The notes below the pieces were generated by a model that was given only the letters and a program-made list of their open reading frames with translations, was not told where the DNA came from and ran no database searches. Below, piece after piece: positions 23,801 through 34,831 of a DNA stretch of 64,000 nucleotides. The position numbers and the translations under genes are program-made. The DNA comes from Dimorphilus gyrociliatus. Lineage: Eukaryota; Annelida; Polychaeta; Dinophilidae. Positions within the stretch are counted from its first letter, which is position 1. Each line of letters starts with the position of its first letter. The stretch covers positions 1-64,000 of the forward strand of contig CAJFCJ010000016.1 of assembly GCA_904063045.1 (NCBI GenBank). Reading direction: 5' to 3'.

Positions 23801-26800
23801 AGTCAGAATTATTAAGAAAAAGCCGAAAGCAAAGTTTTAATTACGTTCTCTGTTATAATCTTGATTAATTATTTGTGGCTAGATGAAGAAGAGAAGACTG
23901 ATTATATTTCATTCAAGACAGAAGATTTACCTTTAACAGAAATTATTTTTAAAAATGTGAAACGACCTCTTCGAATATTAGTTGGAGATTTAGTTTGCCA
24001 AACAGATGGTAAAAAGCTTTTTAATATACAGTATATACAGTAAATATACAAATACATAAAGGACCGTCCTTATAACATCTTGAATAGGATTGGCAAATTC
24101 CAATAAATTTTCTTTAAAGGTTTCTAAAAGAGCTAAACAAAGTGTATGACTGATAATTCTTAACTATCTCTCAGCAACTATATGCGACTTAAAATCTTTT
24201 ATTTATTGAATATCGATGCAGAATCGTTAATTGGGCTAAAATTCTCTTAACAGATCGAATCATGTCGTTCCCATCGGCAAAAAGCAAATATCTCAAAAGT
24301 TTACCGCAAATTTTCACCACCCTCTCGTTTTATTTCAAGGCAAACAATCGTAAAGGAATCATTTGGAGAGGCACTCAAAAGAAAACTGAATGGATTTTAT
24401 CATTTGGTAGGGAAGCTCACTTCACTTGCTTTACCGCACTTAAATTATAATCTTTAAATAATTTACAGAAAATTCAAGAGTAACTTTAGGTATAAACTTT
24501 AAGGATGTAAAAAATCTTACTCTATCAGTTGAGGCTGATGGCTCAGTATTGAATTTGAGATGGCACTCGGTAGTCATTAGTATGTCAAAAGGCCAGATAA
24601 GATTGGAAATTGATAACCAATATAGTTACGGAAATGTTCCACATGATATGGAGTAATTATAAAAATTTATTTTTTTACTCATATATTAATGAATCATATA
24701 CTATATTTAAATTGATCAAAAGCAATTACGCAATCAACAGTTTTAAGCTATTTTTCACAACTTGAATTACTATCTATCTATAGATTTTAGTTTTTAATGT
24801 AATATTTCTGCTCTAGGTTTAAACAAAACAATTTCCAAATAATTTTTGGATCAGCTAGCGAAGACTATACTCCAGTTTGTTTTAAATCTATAAAAATAAA
24901 TGGACTTCTTCTTTCACCTAATGAAGTTTATACAATGTAAAATTTTCTTTTTTAAATCCTTAAATATATATGCTTACGATAATGAATTATTATTAGCGGC
25001 GAGAATATAGCTACAAAATGTCAGACAAGTTCAGACAAAAGTGTAACATTAAATGGAAACTCAAAAACGTCTTATATTAAAATTGTTAAAGAATCAGCAA
25101 TGGATGCGTCCGTTAAAATACAATTTAAATTTCGAACGTTAGAGCATGAGTACCTGCTACTCAACTTGAATGATTCTCTAAATAGTTCTTTGAAGGTAAG
25201 AATTTTTATAATTGCAGCAGGTATTATATTAATTTTTTTTTGTAGATATTTGTTTCAAATAATACACTTTCGGCCAATTTTAATGGAAGACAATCTTCAC
25301 TTTTTTATGGTTATATAATCATAAAATTTATTTAAATTCTAAAAGCAATTAACAAATTAATTATCTTTTAGTAACACCTAGTGATACGTGGAAACAATTT
25401 AACTTTCTTGGAAAGGGTCTACTGAAGGTCGACGGAAATAGTGCTGACTTGTACCATCACATAGGATTTAACATCCAAGGTAAAAGTTGTCCGAATATAG
25501 TAGCTTTGTAGATATTATGATTTGATATATATGGTAGTAGTGATTAAAGGAGAAAGTTTTTTACTATTAAAAGTCATCACTAAAAGTCAAACAAAATTGA
25601 TTTATACTATTGATTACGATTTCAAATCGTGGAACGAACAACTAAACAGTAGATTTAATATTTTAGAGCAAGATATATCAGATATCAGCGGAGATTTTGA
25701 TAAATCAAATTATAATGAGCCAACAGAAACAGAAACATCTGCGAGTTCACTAAAGAAACTCTATAAAGGTATAAAATTAAAAATAGTTATAAAATTGGAA
25801 GTTGCTTATCCCACCATTAGTTTTTATTATTATAAACGGTCATGCAATATTTCCTGCGACTTGCAAGAATACACGACATTTTCTGAAATTATATCAAAAG
25901 ATGTAGTTAGCAGAGAAGGTTCATAGGACAACTTTTATTCCTCAGAAATGAGCTCTTTTCCCACGCTCCGAAAGCTTATATTAGTATTGAATATTATTTT
26001 ATTCATTATTAAAGCCATCATGGCCTGGATACACTTTATAAGCGTCAGCTTATTTCTACCTTAATAAATTATATTAGAGACCAGATCATTAGATTTGTCC
26101 CTATTGAAAATCTATGTCATGTTATCAATATTTATATATTTTTACTATAGATGCTGATGTGGTAGTGTCAAAACATAAATCCCCCACCTTATGGATTTTT
26201 ATTGGTGGTCATCCATTATTCAGGAAGAATCCCAAAGATTTTTACGGGTGTATAAAAAGTGTGCAAATAAATCAAATAGACTACGATATTCACTCTTATG
26301 ATTACTATGAAGGTTTGAAGCAAAAAACGTCTAAGTCTTGTAAAAGCCTAATACATTTTCGTATCAATCATTTAAGGTGTCCATTTCGGCTGCTCCAACT
26401 CTTGTCAAAACTCTCCTTGCAATGGAGGAATCTGCAAAAATCGTTATTCTACCTATCAATGTGACTGTAGCAGTACTAGATATAGTGGTGTAACTTGCAA
26501 TTCAGGTTTGTAATTTAAATAAGTAACAGTATTAGTTGTCAATCGCTCAGTTTTCCAAAAGAACACACAACACGATTTAACAAATCTTCTCTTATTTGGA
26601 ATTTAACAAGAAAGGCAGCACTTGGAGAAAATTTTGAATTCTCTCTTAACTATGCTCTCCCTGCCAACAGCTCTTTCGTCATCGAAAAATCATTATCAGT
26701 AATAATCATTCATAGGTAAAACGATCTATATACATTTACCATGCTTGTTTGACAATAAATACTTGAATACTATAAAATTCGTAAACAATATATATTTTTC

Positions 26801-29614
26801 AGCGGAGAAAAGGATTTAATGAGTTTGAGATTCTATTGTTTAAATTTGAAGAGAAATAGTAGCTGTGCATCATATCGTCCTATTTTAATTTGGAAGGGAA
26901 AAGAATTACCCTTAAATATCACTTTAGAATATAACGGAAATCCTCATTTTATTTTATTCACCTTAAAAGAAAATCAAACGGAGTTTAAGGTTCGTATAAT
27001 TCGAGTGTGAAAGCATAGTCAATTTGGACTAAAGAAGGAAATCAATTATGACCGTTGAAATACGGCAAATATAGCCTTGATTTTAATATATTTCTTGCCC
27101 CTGTTTACATTCTCTCAGTTGCCAGAGCGCTTTCAAACTTCTATTTATTTTAATATATTCGGGTCGCTGATATTTAAATACAAATCTTAATTTTCAGGTT
27201 GGAAAAAAAATCATCTCTTATTCGATGCGATCATGGGACAAAAAAAATATTAAATATTGGATTGACTCTATAACTATAGGAGATTTGCAGTTCACAGGAG
27301 ATATATCGAGTAAGAAATTAGTTTCACATATAATGTGTTCTTGACGTAAAATTTATTGCACTTTTCAAAGACGTGAAAATTAAAACGGGAACGGAAGTTA
27401 TCGAACCAATAGCTGAAATTTTCGAAAGACGGAATAACTTTGAAAAATTGAATAGCTTGTACTTTATCAATAGAAGCCTTATTGAGGAACCAATTCCTTT
27501 CTCCTCTAAGATTATGCTTGAGCCAAATCTTACATCAGTAACTTTATTTATTTAATCTCTTTCGAAAGAAAATTATTATTAAATCCTTCAAGAGTTTGTC
27601 GATATTCTATATCATTATTTGCAGATTATATTTAAACGTCCAATTTCCTCCAAAAATAAATCCTTTGGCGAATTCTTGATTCATGCAAATAAAGCTTTGA
27701 AGACTGTCCAGTCTGAAGGTAAAGCTCAAGATGGTGTTAAATTTCACTCCGTTATTGGTAAGTATTGAAACAAGCTATATTTTTACGAATAAATTTGGCG
27801 CCTTTATAATACGTTTGTTTCTTTAATGAATATGCTTTGAATACTAAAAAGTTAACACTAGCCTTGTATTCAAAGAACTAGATTATTTGTACCTTTATAT
27901 TTTACTACTATTTGAATGTTTCATGTCACATTTATCGCTTAAAATAGGAGTGGTGATATGTGTATCTACAATTGGCGTACTTGTTGCCATTCTCGGATTT
28001 GTTATCTATCGCTCTCGGCCAAGAAAACCAAAATATTGCAATACGGAAGAAACTGAAGGACTTATCGTTATGAATAGAACATTTAGAAGTAAGGAAAAGC
28101 TTGACGATCGTAAGTATGCGAATTTATTTTCGTACCATAGTAAATGTTAGTGTTTGATATTACTACCAGAAGCAGAGTGTGACTCGAATAGCGATGAGCC
28201 AAAGATAATTATATGTCCTAAAGTTCCAGGAAAACTTCCATCTTTCTATCCCGAAATAGAAAATTTCGTAAGTAACAATCTGAAATAAAATTTAATTCGC
28301 ATTATCTTCTATCTTATGAACAATATCAATAAAATTTGCAGCCAATGATAGATGAAGACGTCATAAGCCCTTTAATACCATCTAACGCAAAACAAAAACA
28401 AGCTGAAAGTGATTCTATAATCTCTTCTGAAGGACAATTAGAGTGGGACAACTCCTGTTTAAGTAAACCTAATCAGGTTGGCACTAATAATTGATAATAG
28501 AATCAAAGGGAAATTTTCAAGTAGCTACATATGGAGCGCAGAACGTTATCATAAAAAAAATTGCGATTGATAGTTATTCGTTTACGCATCTTTTAAAACT
28601 AAAAGTACTTGCCAGTCAGCTTATTGGAAATATCAAATCATACATTAAATATTCTTTCTATTGTTGATTATTAGACTATAATAGTTGTAGAATGCTTATT
28701 TAGTGCTACATCAACCATGTGATATGTTTTCTGCTTGGCCTATTTCAAATGATTATAAATCACACACACTTTGCTCTACAGATTGATCCAAATCTCTGGT
28801 GGGATCCTTACGCTTTAGAGCAAGATCACCAAGTAAGTTAGTTTGCTATCCTTCACTGTTCAATTCAAAGAAAATTTTTTTTTTTTTTTGATTTTAAAAG
28901 ATGATTTAAATGACTTGTAAAATTATTAAGTTTAATTTCGTATTTCAGAAGATGGACATAAAAGACAGTAGTGATAATATAAATAAAGCTATTCCGATGA
29001 GGGATATTGACGAGGATCTCTCAGATGGTTTTCCATCCGTAAGAAATTATATTGGGCAGTTTATATAGCTAACTAATTTTTTCTTTAGCAAATGAAATTA
29101 TTTCCTGTTGAAGTGGAAGTTCATTGTGAGCTTAAATCTATGGGATCTACCAATTCAGATGATTCCTGTCATTATGAAGAAACTGCATCTAAAGTATGAC
29201 TACAAAATTGCATATTGCACAAGATTTAAAATAATTTTATTGTAGGATGTGAGAGACCAATATATGCTGGCAGGAAAATACAGTTCATCGTCAAGTAGCG
29301 AAGAAAGCTTGTTTGAGAAAAAAGGTGAAGCCAACTTCCTTGATGACTCAGCAAAACTCGACAAAGATACTCTCGAAAAAATAAATGCTGAATTTAATGA
29401 GCACTATTCAGATAATGTGCAAAATGAAGACAATAAACAAAGTGAAATTGAAGATGCTAATATACGCTTCAACTCATACTATTCAGACGACAATGCAAAA
29501 TCCATAAACGACCATCAAACAAACGGTGAAATTAGTAAGAATGTAAATGAATCTACAAGTGGAGTACCAATAGATAATGATGCTATGGAGAGGAAAAGGC
29601 TTCGTTTTAAGTAG
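20875..29614 (+). CDS. Neurexin/Caspr-like receptor: six LNS domains, three EGF, fibrinogen-like domain, one TM
   Basis: A large, many-exon adhesion-receptor gene. ATG 20875 (MKKTNLFVVLSIFLLGMFQ) begins a signal peptide. In order I read: LNS1 (about 20960-21570); EGF1 (CDDLGFRCNDGICINRYDH, about 21630-21750); LNS2 (21820-22370); LNS3 (22390-23190); EGF2 (CSKQSCIHGNCISLFHAIEC, 23200-23310); a fibrinogen-like part (SCQEYADIGLNETGFYLMD to ISFKTEDLPLTEI, 23363-24010); LNS4 (24250-24940); LNS5 (25010-26340); EGF3 (CQNSPCNGGICKNRYSTYQC, 26375-26510); and LNS6 (26550-27300). A membrane span (VVICVSTIGVLVAILGFVIY) near 27950-28015 is followed by a basic RSRPRKPK and an acidic Ser-rich tail ending RLRFK. 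The LNS/EGF order is that of alpha-neurexin. The fibrinogen part sits after EGF2, as in Caspr/neurexin IV. The tail lacks the usual C-terminal PDZ ligand. Exon joins in the LNS5 region are approximate. Confidence 0.75.
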
Positions 29615-29818
29615 CAGTGTCATTTAGTTTTCTTCTTTCTGCCGAATTACATGTTAAAGGGAACAGCTAATTTATAATATATTGTAATATAATATATACT
29701 CTGCTGAATAGTTGATCTTGACCGTTTATTATAGATATTTAAATAAATAAGTATATAAACATTATGTACAAGGAGTCAATATAGATATTTAAAATTAATT
29801 GTAAAGTTCTATCGAACG

Positions 29819-31491
29819 TCAATAAAAAGACAATAGCATGGTACAATAGTATCTTTGATCATTCTTTACATCTCTACCTGTGCAAGTAATGTTTGATGGA
29901 TATTTTTCCATCAATATATAAATATTGTTTATTCTGTTGGAGTAGGTACAATTGGGATAAATTAATCTATCATCAATTGCTTTGAACATTGGTGGCTTGA
30001 ATTGCCTCGAATTATTATTAACGCGTAGGGTATCGGGACAAATTTCATTTTCAGGTACTGGGCCATCATATTGACCTACAAACAAGAGGCGTGTATGAAA
30101 TTTGATAACAAATAAAGAATATGGAAAATAATACTATAACAAGTATCCAAGTCATTTCCAGAGAAAAGTAAAGTATCGTTTATCATTTCGCATCGTCGTA
30201 CTTCGCAGCAAGATTTATAATCAAGAGGAACAATGAAAGATTCTTCGCAAGTATAGAAGCAAGTTTCGTTCGAACCATGACCGGAACAATTAACATATCC
30301 ATGCCTTGGTTTTGGAATTCGTTTACAAGACTTTGAGTTTTGTGAGAAGCTCACTAGAAATTTAAATAGAAATCGTAAAGTCAACTTATTCAAAAGAGAC
30401 GTACTTGTCCTTGCTGCTATACTTTTTCTGATACTTGTTGAATAGGGGGCATAAGTTGTCCGATTGGTAATAAAATCTATAAAATTAGACTTAATTGTAG
30501 ATCCTTCTGCAGCCATTTTACACTCAATATAACGATATTGATCTCTTAAAAGCGGAGTTGTGTGAAGTTCCGAAATAATTTTCCATTCAAATTGATATTT
30601 TCCAAGGAGGCATTTGATGCGAATTCTTCTTCGATTCTTTTTATAATATAGTTCAAGTTTACCTTTACAGAAAGCCTCGCATTCGGAATTAATTATATAT
30701 TTATTCCCACAATTAAAATTTACTGAACCATGTTTAAGTTGATTAGAAGAACATTCACTATGCATATTAACTATAAATATTTATATATATATATATATAT
30801 AATACAATATACAGTATATTCAATCTATGATAACTTGATCTGCAACTATATACGTATTGAAATATCTTACTTTTTATTCCAAATTTTATAATGCAACTAT
30901 TTTCGTAACCTAATTTATCGTAAACTGACCAGATAGAATAATAAATCCACGTATGACTTCCTTGATGGAACTCAATGGATCTATTCTTAATGAAATTAGG
31001 CTTAAGATTATTATAAAGGCTATTAGAGCAAATTCTCTTGGAACCAGCTCTATAGGCAGGTTTAAAATATTTTCCTTTTTGACAGGATTGTTTAGGTATA
31101 GGATAGCATCTCATTTTAGAAGAGTAAATATGGAAAAAAGTAACGTTTGATGGACAAATATAATAATCATCTCCACCTGAATAGAATAAGAAGGATAAGG
31201 AGAGAGAAAACAAAATTAAGAAGATTAACTTTAGTCTAAAAATATTCCATACATAATTCCTTGTGTCCTTGAATCTCTTCTTTAGAAATCAACCTAGACT
31301 TTTCAACACCTGTTTGTATTACTATAAAAAGAATATGAATTTATATATATATCTAATATATGCATATAAATATTAATTTGCTTACGTATTGAAATAGTTA
31401 TTATAACAGATACGGCTGTTATAAAGGTACTAAAGTAGGTTACACAATCATTGAACTTTGCGTAAAAATTATTATTATCCTTATTTAGCAT
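29819..31491 (-). CDS. CCP/sushi-like type II membrane protein (gene A of a divergent pair)
   Basis: On the minus strand, ATG 31491 gives MLNKDNNNFYAKFNDC and a hydrophobic segment (FSTFITAVSVIITISI) with no signal-type cleavage pattern, ending at a GTAAGC donor. After an intron, the exon at about 31190-30870 starts GDDYYICPSNVTFFHIY and contains HTWIYYSIWSVYDK and CIIKFGIK. The next exons (about 30765-30360) have ECSSNQLKHGSVNFNCG and SECEAFCKG, then SCKRIPKPRHGYVNCSGHG and CFYTCEESF, which has the look of a complement-control (CCP/sushi) module. The last exon (30070-29819) has ENEICPDTLRVNNNSRQ and CTYSNRINN. The many Asn-linked glycosylation sites and spaced cysteines suggest an extracellular domain after an N-terminal anchor. 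Function unknown; splice joins are partly provisional. Confidence 0.55.
30780..30802. repeat. short TA microsatellite
   Basis: An uninterrupted run of about ten TA dinucleotides inside an intron of the minus-strand CCP-like gene. Confidence 0.7.
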
Positions 31492-31576
31492 AATTTCAAA
31501 AGAAAGAAAGTAAAATATTCAAATTATTGAAAAATAATAACAAAATAAAGAAAGAAATAAGTAAAAAACAAATAAA

Positions 31577-34292
31577 ATGAAGTCCTTTTTTAGTAAATTG
31601 AAAAAAGGTTTCAGCTCTAATTATAGATCTTCTGAGTTTTGGATACAGTACTTGGTCGTAATAGCCCTATTTCTCAGCTTGGTGTCACTAATTTCACGTA
31701 TTTATTATATTATTATTGTTATTAAAAATAAGAAAAAGAAAGATATAATTGTCCTTCTCCCATTTCCTCTCTATTTCCAAGGCTTTCTAGTCGATTTTGA
31801 AACGGAAAGCATAAAGTTTTGTGACTTTAAATGCCCCAAACAGCGTCTAAACGTCGAGATTGACAGAGAGGCGTGTTATGAAACGCCTAAATGCAATTGC
31901 TGGTACGTTTCTCTTCTTCTATTGGGATATATTTGTGAAAATCACGTGATTGAGGCCCTCATACTTGTGCCTTAATGGATCGAAGGGCAAACTCAATAAT
32001 CCTCATAAACCTATATATAAACTGTAGAGCAGATAAATACAAAAAAGGTTTTGAGGGGAGGGGTTTAAAAAAGAAAACAGTTGCGTGATGTCCACTAAAT
32101 ATTTCCATCAAAAGAAGAAAAGAGTACATCATAGTATATTTTAAAGGGTAGTAGGAAAATGGAAATGACAAAAAAAAGTGAAGTAGGCCTATTATGATGT
32201 TCATTTCAGCAAGTTAATGGCATTTAAGTATGGTTTAAGGCGTTGTGAAGAACCTAAACAAGATGGAATATTCCAGAGTATTTGGCAGTACAGATTAGAA
32301 GGAGATTACAAAATTCACGAATGCATAATTGAAATTTACGTAAGACGGCCAAAGTATAAGGCAATTTATTCGTCAAGTATGGTTAATTTGTCGACAATTC
32401 ATACAACTTTATTACCTGGTAAACAAATTAAATTCATTTTGAATAAGTAAAAAGAGATAAAAAAAAATCATGTTAGACGCCTCCCCCTTTTTAGACGCTT
32501 TTTGTTTTCTTTTAAAAAAAATTCTGTTCTCTTTATTCAATTTTGTAAATAAGAACATCTCGCTTACTAATTTAGTTAAACTGTGCAAAGAACCAAAACC
32601 TATTAGAAACGGCGAAGTCGAATGTCTCGCTAGTAGAAGGGGAGAGAAAAATCAATATGAAGAAGGTACAAGATGCTTATACAGGTGCAATAAGAATTAC
32701 AAATTATCTAGGCTTAAGAAAGTTAAACACTTGGATTTTATTGAATGTAAAATTGACGATAAGAATAACGATCGACTGGGTTGGAGTAATGAATTAGACT
32801 CGAATGAAGCTGGTTGTGTTCGTATGTATATTTAGGTATTGAAAATCTAGAAGTCTTTTTCAACTTTAATTAAATTATAGAAGTGGAAGACTTTCCAGTT
32901 TGCTTCCAAAATTGTAATGCTAATGAAATAGTAAATAAGAGTATCTTACAAGGTTTTACAATATCTGAAAGAGAATTTTTTAACAAAATACCCAAGTTTA
33001 AAAATCGTCAGAATAGAACTCTTTCAACCAGATGTAATCCTCTACTGCCTAAAGAATTTCACAACAATCAATTTCTTCCCTACTATTATAGATGTTTCGC
33101 GGAAGACGACAAGATACAATCTAAATCAATTGACTATTGGATAACCCTTTATATTTATCGTACGAACATTTCTATTTCTTTTCGTTATCCCTTATTCTCT
33201 TCTCTCTTATCTTAAAAAGTTATATATAATATTTTTGGCCTAATTTTTACCCTTTCTTCTCCCTCTTTCTCCTACTTTAGCTATAATCTGCCCTAATCCT
33301 AAAAGTAGTTTGATTACTAAGGAGCATGGAATTAATCCAGTTGTCAAATGTGAAAGTTTATGGGATATTAATAAAGGCAATGCAAAGCTAAATCATTATC
33401 CTTTAAGAAGACATAGGCAATGTACCGAAACGTGTAGTAAGCAATATCACGTTTCCTCTTTTAGACATACTAGAATCGTTCACATATGTACTGATTATGG
33501 AAAGTGGCGCCCAAAATTTAAGAATGTTTTCTATTGCATGAGTAAGTTAACTAACTAACTAACCTCTCGTTAAAAAAGAAACACGAATAAGATAACTATA
33601 GATGGCGTTGTATTATTACATTAAAACTCACATTTCTGTTTGTTTTCTTTAGAAAAGCATCATCCAAGAATTTATATAGTAAATATGAAAATAAATAAAC
33701 ATAGCCATTTAAAAAGCAATTATTGCGGTTCAAAACTGGAACTTAAAGAAACTAGAAGATTAATTCTAAAATTATTTAATAAGAATATTATAAATAGATT
33801 TAAAACAATAAAAAAAATTGTAAAATGTGTAAAGTCTACAAATAATCTAAATTTAAGGATAATATTTAAAGTATTTATAAAATATTCGATAATACCAGAA
33901 TTTAGTAGAATATACTTTCTAATGGAACATTTTATTACTTCAACTTTTATAAATCATTTAAATAGTATTGAAAATAACTATTGGAATACAGGAAATAGTT
34001 CTTATGAATTTTTAATAAAATGCGATAAAAGGTTGCAAATTAACTTAAAATCTAAATATTGTAGTAAGTAATTCAATAAATTACTTATTCTTTTAATATA
34101 CTATATTTTTATATTTGTTAACTGTTTATAGTTGGCTGCCCTAAGGGTCATTTCTTTGATAAAGCTCAGTTGGAGTGTAAAAAATGTAAAAAGAATTATT
34201 TTCAAAGTGAAGATGAAAAAGGTTATTGTACTCCTTGTCCCAAATACTTTCAAACTGAATATGAAGGTTCTACAACATGCGTTCGAATTTAG
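31577..34292 (+). CDS. CCP/sushi-like type II membrane protein with GCC2/GCC3 module (gene B of a divergent pair)
   Basis: ATG 31577 gives MKSFFSKLKKGFSSNYRSSE and a membrane span (WIQYLVVIALFLSLVSLI), with GTATTT as donor. Exon 2 (about 31790-31901) reads DFETESIKFCDFKCPKQRL. Exon 3 (from 32210) has GLRRCEEPKQDGIFQSIWQYR and ECIIEIYV. A CCP-like exon (32570-32820) has CKEPKPIRNGEVEC and TRCLYRCNKNYKLSR. Further cysteine-spaced exons follow (32880-33150, 33280-33540, 33650-34065). The last exon (34132-34292) has CPKGHFFDKAQLECKKCKKN and CTPCPKYFQTEYEGS, a GCC2/GCC3 (ephrin-receptor-like) cysteine module. It mirrors gene A 85 bp away, with similar SIW...CII spacing. An extracellular role after an N-terminal anchor is likely; ligand unknown. 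Confidence 0.6.
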
Positions 34293-34831
34293 ATTATGAA
34301 GTATTCTTTTCCTCATCTTCTAATTAATTAATAATAAGATTAGTTTTACTTATGATACTTAATACTTTCTAATTATAATTGTAATAGTTTCCCTATGATC
34401 TTACTCTATTTATAGACTAAATCCTCTTACATTTAAAAATAAATATTACTGTGTTACTTAGATGTAATTTTTACATTTTTTTTCATTATGTTTTTTTTAA
34501 ATAAAAAGAATAAAAAAGTTCTTTTTTTTTTATTAACAAAAAGTCTTTAATAGTTTTTTCCATGGAAAAAAATATCAACTATAAAATTCCGAAGACAAAT
34601 ATACTAATTTAGATGTCAAGGTCTTAGCTGTTTTGTAATCATTGTTAAATTCTATTAAATTTTCTAGTAAGTTTATCGAAAAATTATTAGCAATTTTTAT
34701 ATGTAAAATATTGATATTAAATATGATAAAAATAGTTTAGATTAACTTTGGAGAAACTATATATAATATATATGTTGCCTATTTTAGAGTGATTCTTTAA
34801 ATTTCGTTTCATACAGACTCCTGGTTATGAC
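34293..34831. other. intergenic stretch upstream of HECTD3
   Basis: AT-rich. It probably contains the 3' UTR of gene B, with AATAAA-like words near 34438 and 34500, and the HECTD3 promoter. A splice-acceptor-like TTCATACAG ends at about 34816, so a non-coding 5' exon of HECTD3 is possible. Confidence 0.4.
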
